64,000 nt of DNA from an uncultured Paracoccaceae bacterium (lineage in GTDB: Bacteria > Pseudomonadota > Alphaproteobacteria > Rhodobacterales > Rhodobacteraceae). The notes under the pieces are model-generated. The model saw only the letters and a program-made list of their open reading frames with translations, did no database searches and was not told where the DNA came from. Below are positions 26,792 to 34,628 of this stretch, in pieces. The DNA lies in contig CANMWG010000001.1 of the NCBI GenBank assembly GCA_947501555.1, positions 2,232,001 to 2,296,000 of the forward strand, given 5' to 3'. Made by a program: the position numbers and the translations under genes. Position 1 is the stretch's first letter, and the number at the start of each line of letters is the position of its first letter.

Positions 26792-27433
26792 TCATACGTT
26801 TCCATCTTGAAAGATTGCATCTTGAGAGATCATTTGGCCAAAGAGTCGGTGCCGCAGATCCAGCGAAAACCGGAACTGCCCATGCCCCATGTCATGATGG
26901 CCAATAACCAAAGCCCCGGGGCTTAAGGCGCGCGGCAGACGTATCCGCCGCCCGAAGATTTGCAGGAAGTAATGGTCGCTTTTGAACAGTAACTCCGCGT
27001 CATTCGCACTGACCCTAAGCGCCATGCCGATCCCGTAGCCGATATATTCCTCAAGCCCGGTGGGACCTGCGAAACGCTTGGAGCTGTGAACGACCTGCGG
27101 GAAACCGGCCTTGCGCCCGTATTGCCGGATCCAGAACTGGCCGCTGCCCGCGATATCTTCGGTCACGGTGACAACGGCGGGTTGATCCACGCAGGATAGA
27201 TCATAGGGCAATGGCGCACCGATCAGCCGGGCTGCATGGGCCAGGATGCGCCCGGCGAGGTTCATTTGCATCGACACGACACGACCCTGATAGGCGACGC
27301 TAGCGCCACCCTGCAGCCGCTTGCCGAACCGGTTGCGCACCGCGGGTCGCAGCCCACGCCATGCCTGCTGACCAACCAATTTGGCGAACCGATCATCTGG
27401 GTTCCGATGGATGGAGAAATTACAGATTTTCAT
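26792..27433 (-). CDS. DUF4166 domain-containing protein
   Basis: A 213-residue soluble protein that matches the DUF4166 pattern: GASVAYQGRVVSMQMNLAGRILAHAARLIGAPLP in the first half (quoted in pieces: a basic, glycine-rich stretch), a central SGQFWIRQYGRKAGFPQVVHS segment and a C-terminal VIGHHDMGHGQFRFSLDLRH. DUF4166 is frequently fused to or adjacent to SDR-type dehydrogenases, as here. It is the first gene of the two-gene unit with the epimerase, and its promoter region carries the palindrome bound, I infer, by the GbsR-type regulator at 27506-28084. Confidence 0.8.
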   Translation of the reverse strand: MKICNFSIHRNPDDRFAKLVGQQAWRGLRPAVRNRFGKRLQGGASVAYQGRVVSMQMNLAGRILAHAARLIGAPLPYDLSCVDQPAVVTVTEDIAGSGQFWIRQYGRKAGFPQVVHSSKRFAGPTGLEEYIGYGIGMALRVSANDAELLFKSDHYFLQIFGRRIRLPRALSPGALVIGHHDMGHGQFRFSLDLRHRLFGQMISQDAIFQDGNV

Positions 27434-27459
27434 TTGATCAACTTATTCTGTACAGTCTT

Positions 27460-27483
27460 TTATTTCTGCATATACAGAAATAA
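27460..27483 (-). promoter_or_regulatory. Putative operator of the GbsR-type regulator (site 1)
   Basis: Perfect 9-bp arms TTATTTCTG (27460-27468) and CAGAAATAA (27475-27483) with a 6-bp spacer. The site lies 27 bp upstream of the DUF4166 start and shares arms and spacing with the palindrome at 28056-28075, so both are likely bound by the same dimeric regulator. Confidence 0.72.
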
Positions 27484-27505
27484 AGGGGCGAAAAAAATCC
27501 TGGGC

Positions 27506-28084
27506 CTACTCGGTCTTCTTTCCTGTCAGTTTGAGCAGCGAAAAGACCTTGTCGCCCATCTTCATCAGCATGTTCAATTTGGATTTGGGCACGTTTAGCA
27601 TCTGGTTGGACCACCGGTCGGCGGTTTCCAGAAAATCCTGCATTTCATGCATCCGCGCCACAACGATCGGGTTCAGATCTGGCTCTTTCTTGGCCTGTTC
27701 GACGCAACTATCGATGGCCGAGATTGCAGGATCAATCTCGCGTTCTTTGCGCCCTTGTGCGATGCGCAGCGCCATTTCCCAAACATCCACTTCAGCCACG
27801 AAATGTTCGCGCCTGTCGCCGGGCACCGGCACGCGGCGGATCAGTTTCCAGCCCACCAGTTCTTTCAACGAGTTCGACACATTCGACCGCGCGATCCCAA
27901 GCTGGTCAGAGATTTCTTCCGCATTCAGTGGGTTCACGCTGAGGAACAGCAACGCGTGGATCTGCGCCACAGACCGGTTGACGCCCCATTGGCTGCCCAT
28001 GTCGCCCCAATACAAGATGAATTGTGCCTTGGCGGAAGAATCAGCTATGTCTGCAATTTCTGTTATAACAGAAATACACGACAA
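27506..28084 (-). CDS. GbsR/MarR-family transcriptional regulator
   Basis: A winged-helix repressor of up to 192 residues. The family core begins AQFILYWGDMGSQWGVNRSVAQIHALLFL and the DNA-recognition part is ISDQLGIARSNVSNSLKELVGW, followed by the wing GDRREHF and a helical C-terminal dimer part. The start is uncertain: the only upstream start codon is a TTG at 28084 without ribosome site, and a good promoter (28073-28101) would begin transcription downstream of it; the next ATG, at 28000, would delete part of the conserved core. A rare start (for example ATT) near 28057 is possible. It probably represses itself and the DUF4166-epimerase unit. Confidence 0.82.
   Translation of the reverse strand: MSCISVITEIADIADSSAKAQFILYWGDMGSQWGVNRSVAQIHALLFLSVNPLNAEEISDQLGIARSNVSNSLKELVGWKLIRRVPVPGDRREHFVAEVDVWEMALRIAQGRKEREIDPAISAIDSCVEQAKKEPDLNPIVVARMHEMQDFLETADRWSNQMLNVPKSKLNMLMKMGDKVFSLLKLTGKKTE
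28056..28075 (-). promoter_or_regulatory. Putative operator of the GbsR-type regulator (site 2, autoregulatory)
   Basis: A perfect 20-bp palindrome: ATTTCTG (28056-28062), spacer TTATAA, CAGAAAT (28069-28075). It overlaps the -10 region of the proposed regulator promoter and the first codons of the longest reading of the regulator gene. The arms match site 1. Confidence 0.75.
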
Positions 28085-28101
28085 AACAGATTGAAAGTCA
28101 A
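28073..28101 (-). promoter_or_regulatory. Putative sigma-70 promoter of the GbsR-type regulator gene
   Basis: On the minus strand TTGACT (28096-28101) and TGTATT (28073-28078) are separated by 17 bp, a good fit to a housekeeping promoter. The operator at 28056-28075 covers its -10 end and the start point, which suits negative autoregulation. Confidence 0.5.
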
Positions 28102-28156
28102 CTGAATTGATGGGCTAGCAGTTGTTAGGTTCCAAAACCGATGCAGTTACTGCTTT

Positions 28157-28540
28157 TTAGATTTCAACGAGGTCGTACATGATGCACTGGAAACGCTCTT
28201 CGGCTTGCTCAACGAGCACTTCTACCTGCCCATCAGCTCCCCGGACTAAGTCGAACGACGCACGCAGCGTGGATTGCCCAGCTTCAAGCCCTTCGATCAT
28301 GCGTTCGACCCTCTGTTCTGCAATTGCCGTGATTTGCGCGTCCATGAATACATGCGCGGCTTTGGCACGGTTTTCAGTCTCTTCCGCTGTTGGGCCGTTT
28401 TCACAGGCCCAATACACGACTTGGTCCTGATTTGCGTTCAAAAACTGGAACCGCGCCCGGTCGGGATAGGCCGCGTTGATGATGAATGCGTTTGAGCAAG
28501 CCGTCAGGGCCAATGTAGCGAGGATCAACAGGATACGCAT
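28157..28540 (-). CDS. Small uncharacterised lipoprotein (AYPDR motif)
   Basis: A 127-residue protein with a lipoprotein signal (MRILLILATLALTAC, lipobox LTAC). The mature part has INAAYPDRARF shortly after the lipidated Cys, two further cysteines (YWACEN and RFQCIMYD), and a helical acidic middle. Size, lipobox and the AYPDR motif parallel the lipoprotein at 22295-22681. GGAGACC precedes the ATG. It lies 15 bp upstream of ychF on the same strand, although the ychF product is cytosolic. Function unknown. Confidence 0.72.
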   Translation of the reverse strand: MRILLILATLALTACSNAFIINAAYPDRARFQFLNANQDQVVYWACENGPTAEETENRAKAAHVFMDAQITAIAEQRVERMIEGLEAGQSTLRASFDLVRGADGQVEVLVEQAEERFQCIMYDLVEI

Positions 28541-28554
28541 CGCGGTCTCCGATT

Positions 28555-29652
28555 TTATGTGTTGAAAAGGAAGTGCATCACATCGCCGTCTTTAACGATA
28601 TAGCCCTTCCCCTCGGCACGCATTTTACCGGCCTCTTTGCTTGGCCCCTCGCCGCCTAATTCCACGAAGTCATCATAAGCGATGGTTTCGGCCCGGATGA
28701 ACCCTTTTTCGAAATCCCCATGGATCACGCCCGCCGCTTGCGGGGCGGAAGTGCCTTCTTTGATGGTCCAGGCGCGTGCCTCTTTCGGGCCGACGGTAAA
28801 ATAGGTCTGCAAGTGTAGCAATTCGTAACCGGCGCGGATCAACCGGTCGAGCCCCGCTTCCTCCAACCCCATTTCGCCCAAGAACATTTCAGCCTCTTCC
28901 GCATCCAACTGGCTGATTTCTTCTTCGATCTTGGCCGAGATCACCACGTGGCTGTTGCCTTGCGCCGCCGCCATTTCGCCGACGCGGGCGGACTGGGAAT
29001 TGCCTTCGCCTGCGCTATCTTCTTCGACGTTGCAGACATAAAGCACAGGCTTTGTCGTCAGAAGCTGCAGCATCTTCCACTGTTTGGCGTCGTCTTCATC
29101 CACCTCGACAACGCGCGCGGGCTTGCCGTCTTCCAATGCCGCTTGGGCCATTTCCAGCAGGCGCACTTGCTGCACCGCTTCTTTGTCCCCACCGCGGACC
29201 TTGCGCACAAGGTTCTGCAACCGTTTTTCGATGGATTCCAGATCGGCGAGCATCAGTTCCGTCTCAATCACCTCAGCGTCCTCAACCGGGTCAACCCGGC
29301 CTTCGACATGGGTGATGTCGTCGTCTTCAAAACAGCGCAGCACATGGGCGATGGCGTCACATTCACGGATGTTGGCCAGGAACTGGTTGCCAAGCCCTTC
29401 GCCTTTCGAGGCCCCTTTGACCAGCCCTGCGATGTCCACAAATGTCATCCGCGTGGGGATGATGTTTTTCGAAGTCGCAATCGCCGCCAGTGTATCAAGC
29501 CGCGCATCGGGCACCGCCACATCGCCCACATTTGGTTCAATCGTGCAGAACGGGAAATTCGCGGCCTGCGCGGCGGCGGTTTTGGTCAGCGCGTTGAAAA
29601 GCGTCGATTTACCGACGTTCGGCAAACCCACGATACCCATTTTGAAACCCAT
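28555..29652 (-). CDS. ychF: Ribosome-binding GTPase/ATPase YchF (OLA1 family)
   Basis: A 365-residue Obg-related P-loop protein. G1 reads [16 protein letters not shown] near the N-terminus, the G3 region is [18 protein letters not shown], and a coiled-coil insertion (about 135-170) precedes the C-terminal TGS domain ([17 protein letters not shown] to GFIRAET). Instead of NKxD, YchF proteins have an altered G4 (here VCNVEED), which explains their ATP preference. The ATG at 29652 has CAGGAG eight bases upstream; the long open stretch further upstream is non-coding. Confidence 0.95.
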   Translation of the reverse strand: MGFKMGIVGLPNVGKSTLFNALTKTAAAQAANFPFCTIEPNVGDVAVPDARLDTLAAIATSKNIIPTRMTFVDIAGLVKGASKGEGLGNQFLANIRECDAIAHVLRCFEDDDITHVEGRVDPVEDAEVIETELMLADLESIEKRLQNLVRKVRGGDKEAVQQVRLLEMAQAALEDGKPARVVEVDEDDAKQWKMLQLLTTKPVLYVCNVEEDSAGEGNSQSARVGEMAAAQGNSHVVISAKIEEEISQLDAEEAEMFLGEMGLEEAGLDRLIRAGYELLHLQTYFTVGPKEARAWTIKEGTSAPQAAGVIHGDFEKGFIRAETIAYDDFVELGGEGPSKEAGKMRAEGKGYIVKDGDVMHFLFNT

Positions 29653-29784
29653 GACGGCACTCCTGTTTGTCGGGGTGCTTCTAGGGGGCGCGGGCCTTAC
29701 GTGCAAGCGTGTGGCGATTGCCCCATTGATTTTCCCGGCCTCATCGCGCACACCGTGCCGAGTTTGCAGACCGAGGACCATGTC

Positions 29785-30576
29785 ATGAGCAGAATTGACG
29801 CAAAATTTGCCGAGTTGAAGGCGCAAGGCCGCAAGGCGTTTGTGGCCTATGTAATGGCAGGCGATCCTGATTATGAAAAAGGTCTTGAGATCGTCAAAGG
29901 TTTGCCCGGCGCTGGCGTTGATATCATTGAATTGGGTGTGCCCTTTACCGATCCCATGGCAGACGGCCCCACGATCCAGCTGGCTGGTCAACGCGCCCTT
30001 GAGGGCGGGCAGGATCTAGAAAAGACCCTGCAATATGCGCGTGAGCTACGCGAAACCGACGATACCACCCCGATTGTCATGATGGGCTATTATAACCCGA
30101 TCTACTCGCGCGGCGTTGATACGTTTCTGGCCGACGCTGTGGCCGCCGGGATCGATGGGTTGATCATCGTCGATCTTCCCCCCGAAGAAGATGATGAGCT
30201 GTGCATCCCCGCGCAGGCCGCTGGTATCAACTTTATCCGTCTGGCCACCCCCACCACGGACGACAAGCGCCTGCCTGCTGTTTTGAAAAACACGTCCGGT
30301 TTTGTGTATTATGTCTCGGTGACAGGCATCACCGGCACCGCAGAGGCCCAGACCGGCGACGTCGCGCCAGAAGTCGCCCGGATCAAATCACAGACCGACC
30401 TGCCCGTCATCGTCGGTTTCGGGATCAAAACACCAGATGCAGCCCAAGCCATCGCCCAAGTCGCCGACGGGGCGGTTGTGGGCTCTGCAATCGTTGAAAA
30501 GATTGGGGCAGGCGAAAGCGTTGCTGAGGTGCTGAACTTTGTACAATCTTTGGCCGATGGCACACATCGCACCTAA
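29785..30576 (+). CDS. trpA: Tryptophan synthase alpha subunit
   Basis: A 263-residue TIM-barrel enzyme that cleaves indole-3-glycerol phosphate. Catalytic Glu lies in [11 protein letters not shown] and catalytic Asp in [25 protein letters not shown] and [11 protein letters not shown] form the phosphate end. The ATG at 29785 follows GAGGACC. It is alone here: trpB and trpF lie 14 kb away on the opposite strand (44688-46979), so the alpha and beta genes are expressed from different units. It is divergent to ychF with 132 bp between starts. Confidence 0.95.
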   Translation: MSRIDAKFAELKAQGRKAFVAYVMAGDPDYEKGLEIVKGLPGAGVDIIELGVPFTDPMADGPTIQLAGQRALEGGQDLEKTLQYARELRETDDTTPIVMMGYYNPIYSRGVDTFLADAVAAGIDGLIIVDLPPEEDDELCIPAQAAGINFIRLATPTTDDKRLPAVLKNTSGFVYYVSVTGITGTAEAQTGDVAPEVARIKSQTDLPVIVGFGIKTPDAAQAIAQVADGAVVGSAIVEKIGAGESVAEVLNFVQSLADGTHRT

Positions 30577-31250
30577 GGCTTTCCACGATTTCCCGCAATC
30601 GCTGAGCGCTGTTTGAAATGAATGGCTTGCCCTAGCAATCGTCACGTGTGGTTGGTGCGATCTGTTCTAAAGTGTCAGATGCGTGAGGACGGTGCCATCC
30701 TTCACTGACGGGGTCTATCCTTATCAAATTCACAGGCCTCTGTTTTCACCTTTGCAAAATGGGCGCTTGGGTCTTTTTTGAAGACCGGAACATATCTATG
30801 CAAAAGGCGGGAACCCAGTTGTTATGTTTGGCATTGGTCGTCGCTTTCAAACGTTTTTGATCGCCCGCCGGCAGGTTGAAAACGGGGCTTGCCCCCCCGG
30901 TCCGAGAAATGGAGTAGCTGACACATGGCGCAAATTCTTCAAGAGCGACCCGGAAGGATGCCAAAGCAAGATTGCGGATCGGTGCGGGTGAAAATATGGC
31001 CGATGTCTTGTGTTTTATCGTGTCATTGTGGATAGGACGCACCGCAGATCGTGACAAGCGCATCACGTTCTCTTTGTCGGTCCGAGACCAAGTTTCAAAA
31101 CCATCGCTGCAATGGCCGATTCAATGAATTCCAGTGCTTTAAGATCACCACTCTCAGCAAAATTTGACTAACTTTTAGGTTGTCAATTGACTTCTGTCAT
31201 CCGCACAATCACTGACTAAAAGTGGGTGGCAGATCGATAGGAATTTAGGA
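30577..31250. other. 674-bp intergenic region without a recognised gene
   Basis: A minus-strand open stretch of 106 codons at 30746-31066 has no ribosome site and matches nothing I can name, so I do not call it a gene. Between 30740 and 31060 the sequence looks composed (for example an eight-base C-run at 30892-30898 region) and might be a non-coding repeat. The last 40 bp hold the upstream signals of the lipoprotein gene at 31251. Confidence 0.4.
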
Positions 31251-32159
31251 ATGAGAAAGACACTAAGTATCGCTTTTTTGACGGCTTTTGCGGCCGGTTG
31301 TGGTGAGTCGGGAGGATCCGATACAGATACAGATACAGACACGGGCACTGATACTGTCACCATCGCCGACGGCACTGTCGTGGTGGGCAATGTGACCAGT
31401 GCATCATTCGATAGCACCGCCGGAACTTTGACTGTACAGGTTCCTCTGGATGGCAGCGACGTTTTGCAAGAATACGTGGCTGATGGCACGCGCGATGGCT
31501 ATTCCAGATTTACGCTGCAAGATGATCTATTGGATCGCGAGTATACCGCATTTGCTGCCGAATCCACTGATGGCAGCCTTGTAGGTGTTGTCGTCATCGA
31601 CGGCGGTCAGTTCAATCGTTTCTTTGGCGGCGGATCCATCACCCAAAATAGCTACACAGCCCCAACCACTGGGCTTGTAAGCTACGCAGGTGCCTATGTT
31701 GGGGTGACGAATGTTGGCGACGGACTGGCCACTGGTGGTGCAGACGCGTCTCTCACACCGGAAGCGGCGACTGAGATCAGCGGGCTTGTATTTTTGAATG
31801 CTGATTTTACGGATAACGCCGTAAATGGTGCAATTTATGATCGGGTTTTTGACCCCGATGGCGTTGCATATGATCTCCCAACGATCGTGATGACGGCGGC
31901 CGACATCGAGGACGACGGTCTGTTCACCGGCGCTGTTGAATTCGGCGACCTGACGTCTGTAGGCACCTACACTGGCGCATTTGGCGGTGATGACGCAGCA
32001 AGTGTTGCTGGTATCATTTCACTGACTGAAGGCTTTCTTGAGGGCGCAGAAGACGGCGGCGTAGCGGTCACAGACTTCGAAGGTATTTCTGGCGAAGCTG
32101 AGTACGGTGTCTTTGTTTTGGATCAATGCACGGTTGGCGTGGACTGCATCACGAATTAG
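31251..32159 (+). CDS. Lipoprotein with transferrin-binding-protein-like beta-barrel
   Basis: A 302-residue exported lipoprotein: lipobox FAAGC, then a low-complexity Asp/Thr linker made by tandem GATACA-type hexamers (DTDTDTDTGTDT), then a beta-rich acidic domain. The C-terminal half carries VGTYTGAFGGDDAASVAGIISL, which resembles the barrel of TbpB/HpuA-like surface lipoproteins (G-x-F-G-...-G). Two cysteines near the C-terminus (DQCTVGVDC) may form a disulfide. TTAGGA lies just upstream of the ATG, and a strong terminator follows at 32251. The ligand, if any, cannot be read. Confidence 0.72.
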   Translation: MRKTLSIAFLTAFAAGCGESGGSDTDTDTDTGTDTVTIADGTVVVGNVTSASFDSTAGTLTVQVPLDGSDVLQEYVADGTRDGYSRFTLQDDLLDREYTAFAAESTDGSLVGVVVIDGGQFNRFFGGGSITQNSYTAPTTGLVSYAGAYVGVTNVGDGLATGGADASLTPEAATEISGLVFLNADFTDNAVNGAIYDRVFDPDGVAYDLPTIVMTAADIEDDGLFTGAVEFGDLTSVGTYTGAFGGDDAASVAGIISLTEGFLEGAEDGGVAVTDFEGISGEAEYGVFVLDQCTVGVDCITN

Positions 32160-32250
32160 GTCAACTTTTGATGGTGGGATTATCGCTGTCGTGACCCTGA
32201 TTGGGTGAGTGTCAGCGGCAAAACCCATCGACCGCAAAAATTTTGGAAAA

Positions 32251-32281
32251 GCCCGCGCTACCTCAGCGCGGGCGTTTTTTT
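32251..32281 (+). terminator. Strong rho-independent terminator
   Basis: A 9-bp stem GCCCGCGCT (32251-32259)/AGCGCGGGC (32265-32273) with a 5-base loop is followed by seven T residues (32275-32281). It lies 92 bp after the TbpB-like gene, whose transcript it should end. Confidence 0.88.
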
Positions 32282-32370
32282 GTGAAGGCTGTTGTCACCG
32301 TTTTGGGCGCGAACCCTGCCAGATATGGCATCGGGCTGGGAATGCCGGTCCCTCCGATTGTCAAATTTGG

Positions 32371-32565
32371 CCGACCTACCCCGCCGGGCCTTATGGCCTT
32401 CAGGTTAAGATTGGCAAGGCGTATGGCCAAGGAAGAAACGGAGATGCGTTGGCTGATCTGGTTCTTGAGACCCTACACCGAGAACCATGGGATGATAGGC
32501 CTCTCATTCCACCGCCCTACGACGGGATGTTGCGGACGGCTCTGTTTGGATCTGGCCGCTCGTGA
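32371..32565 (+). pseudogene. Possible remnant or unassigned coding fragment upstream of a small gene
   Basis: In one frame a protein-like stretch runs from about 32371 to the stop at 32563-32565 (YGLQVKIGKAYGQGRNGD, then LADLVLETLHREPW and LIPPPYDGML). No start codon exists in this frame after the terminator at 32251-32281, and a neighbouring frame offers an ATG with a plausible beginning, so a single-base frameshift near 32390 may have broken a gene. The stop overlaps the GTG of the next gene, as in a working operon. I cannot name the family. Confidence 0.3.
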
Positions 32566-32840
32566 CCGATGCCGAAGTTGAAGGCCTCTTGCAACATCCT
32601 CAGTTGGAACCAATCGTTATGGCGTTTCTCTCTGATGGGGGCATTTTCGAAATTGACACCGCGGGTGATGAAGGACAGCTGCGGTTTGATCGTGCAGAAA
32701 ATGTGATCAAAGTACCTTTGTCGATGCTGTCCCAATTTTCGATGCTCGGCAGTGGCCAATCTCATTGGGTCGACGCGCTGCCCGAATTTTTTGACCTGCC
32801 CAACATCCAAGCCGACGATGCGGAACTGCAAGCCACGTGA
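32562..32840 (+). CDS. Small hypothetical protein
   Basis: A 92-residue acidic protein starting at a GTG that overlaps the preceding stop. The composition looks like a real globular protein (LLQHPQLEPIVMAFLSDGG, LSMLSQFSMLGSG), with codon use similar to neighbours, but I recognise no domain, signal or membrane segment. Its upstream partner seems damaged, so it may be part of a decaying pair. Confidence 0.5.
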   Translation: MTDAEVEGLLQHPQLEPIVMAFLSDGGIFEIDTAGDEGQLRFDRAENVIKVPLSMLSQFSMLGSGQSHWVDALPEFFDLPNIQADDAELQAT

Positions 32841-32987
32841 TTCCGCGTCACGTGGCTTTACACAGATGTCTTGCGCCTGATCTCGAAGGTTACGGTTTCG
32901 CCTACCCCGGTGTCATTTTCCGAGCGGGCACCCATTGCCCTAACCCGCTATATCGGTAATAATTAATTACCAATTTGAGGATTTATC

Positions 32988-34163
32988 ATGCCGGTCATCA
33001 CCACAATCGCCGATCTGAAGCGCTTGCATAAACGCCGCACCCCCAAAATGTTCTACGACTATGCCGAAAGTGGTAGCTGGACAGAACAGACGTTCCGCGA
33101 AAACACATCGGACTTTGATCAAATTCGCCTGCGCCAGCGGATTGCGGTGGATATGACAAACCGCACCACTGCAAGCCAGATGATCGGCGAAGATGTCGCG
33201 ATGCCCGTGGCCCTGGCCCCGGTTGGCCTGACCGGCATGCAATCCGCCGATGGTGAGATCAAAGCGGCAAGAGCCGCTGAGAAATTTGGGGTGCCCTTTA
33301 CCCTGTCTACCATGTCGATCTGTTCTATTGAGGATGTCGCGGAAAACACAACCAAACCCTTCTGGTTTCAGGTCTACACCCTGCGCGACGATGAATTTAT
33401 GAAGCGACTGATCGCAAGAGCGCGGGCCGCTAATTGTTCGGCGATTGTCATCACACTTGATCTGCAGATCTTGGCGCAACGGCACAAGGACCTCAAGAAC
33501 GGTCTGTCCGCCCCACCAAAACTGACCCTTGCCAGCATGGCCAACCTCGCCACAAAAATCCCTTGGGGGCTTGAGATGCTGCAGACCAAACGTCGCACTT
33601 TTGGCAATATTGTGGGCCATGCCTCGGGTGCCGGTGATCCGGCATCGCTGGCAGCCTGGACTGCGGAAGCCTTTGACCAATCGCTCGATTGGGCCCGCGT
33701 CGCGGAGCTGATGAAGATGTGGGATGGTAAGGTCATCCTGAAGGGTATTCTGGATGCGGAAGACGCCAAAAAGGCTGTCGAGCTCGGCGCTGATGCCATC
33801 ATCGTGTCCAACCATGGGGGCCGCCAGTTGGATGGGGCTTTGTCATCGATCCGAAGCTTGCCCGCCATCATGGACGCTGTTGGCGATAAGGTTGAGGTGC
33901 ATCTGGACAGTGGCATCCGGACGGGCCAAGACGTTCTCAAGGCACTTGCGATGGGGGCCAAAGGCACATACATCGGCCGCGCATTCGTGAACGGGCTGGG
34001 GGCCATGGGTGAAAAAGGGGTCACCAAGGCGTTGGAAGTCATCCACAAAGAACTGGATATGACTATGGCGCTTTGCGGCAAGCGCGACGTGACAACCCTG
34101 GATCGCGATGTGCTTTTGGTGCCTAAGAATTTTGAGGGAAGCTGGGAACAGTCGTCAAATTAG
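32988..34163 (+). CDS. FMN-dependent alpha-hydroxy-acid dehydrogenase (LldD/lactate dehydrogenase type)
   Basis: A 391-residue member of the lactate dehydrogenase (cytochrome)/glycolate oxidase family. The N-terminal TADLKRLHKRR-like opening (here IADLKRLHKRRTPKMFYDYAESG), the FMN-binding APVGLTGM, the active-site SNHGGRQLDGA with the catalytic His, and DSGIRTGQDVLKALAMGA are all present. Close relatives are L-lactate dehydrogenases feeding electrons to the respiratory chain, but mandelate or other hydroxy acids are possible. It has its own promoter region and no partner gene on either side. Confidence 0.9.
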   Translation: MPVITTIADLKRLHKRRTPKMFYDYAESGSWTEQTFRENTSDFDQIRLRQRIAVDMTNRTTASQMIGEDVAMPVALAPVGLTGMQSADGEIKAARAAEKFGVPFTLSTMSICSIEDVAENTTKPFWFQVYTLRDDEFMKRLIARARAANCSAIVITLDLQILAQRHKDLKNGLSAPPKLTLASMANLATKIPWGLEMLQTKRRTFGNIVGHASGAGDPASLAAWTAEAFDQSLDWARVAELMKMWDGKVILKGILDAEDAKKAVELGADAIIVSNHGGRQLDGALSSIRSLPAIMDAVGDKVEVHLDSGIRTGQDVLKALAMGAKGTYIGRAFVNGLGAMGEKGVTKALEVIHKELDMTMALCGKRDVTTLDRDVLLVPKNFEGSWEQSSN

Positions 34164-34318
34164 GCAGCCACGGTCAGGTTTTCCACCATTTTTCGGCGAT
34201 TTCGCCTGAATTCTGCGAGAAATGATTGACGCCCGCCTGCCACAATATAACAACATTGCGAGCGGAGCTGCTGCTAGCTCTTAACGTAACCCGTGTATCC
34301 GTTTGAAGGGATTTATCG

Positions 34319-34522
34319 ATGCGCATTCTTACAACTCTCACATGTGCCGCAACAATTGCTGCATTTGCCACATCCTCAATGGCCGGCGGCCTGGCTGAAG
34401 TCGTCGTTGAACCTCCTGTAGAGGTCGAAGAGGTGCCCGCAGGATCATCCGTAAGCCCGACGTTTATCATCGTTGGCATCCTTGCTGCACTACTGATCGC
34501 CGCAGCGGCTCAAGACGACTAA
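34319..34522 (+). CDS. Small secreted/membrane protein of a Rhodobacterales-type family
   Basis: A 67-residue protein: signal peptide (MRILTTLTCAATIAAFATSSMAG), a short Pro/Glu/Val spacer (VVVEPPVEVEEVPAGSS), and a C-terminal transmembrane helix (FIIVGILAALLIAAAA) ending QDD. GAAGGGA precedes the ATG. Comparable small proteins with this layout are common in roseobacters and lack known function. A terminator at 34596-34628 ends the transcript. Confidence 0.7.
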   Translation: MRILTTLTCAATIAAFATSSMAGGLAEVVVEPPVEVEEVPAGSSVSPTFIIVGILAALLIAAAAQDD

Positions 34523-34595
34523 AGCATCTTGCAAAGTCGCATCAGGTCCTCGCAGACGACGGGCTGATACGGTAAATTTGCAGACATTTTTGGAC

Positions 34596-34628
34596 AAGGG
34601 CAGTGCCACGCGGCGGCTGCCCTTTTCT
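34596..34628. terminator. Terminator between convergent genes
   Basis: AAGGGCAG (34596-34603) pairs with CTGCCCTT (34617-34624), followed by TTTCTT. It lies between the small membrane protein gene and the convergent MFS gene whose stop is at 34628, so it could serve both strands. Confidence 0.75.

Noticed and set aside
28948..29784. Upstream extension of the trpA frame
   Set aside because: It lies over ychF on the other strand; the TrpA family starts at 29785 with a ribosome site.
30746..31066. 106-codon minus-strand frame in the gap after trpA
   Set aside because: No start signal, no recognised domain; treated as part of a non-coding stretch.
32201..32370. Coding sequence running through the terminator at 32251
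   Set aside because: A strong 9-bp GC-rich stem with seven T residues is better explained as the end of the preceding lipoprotein transcript.
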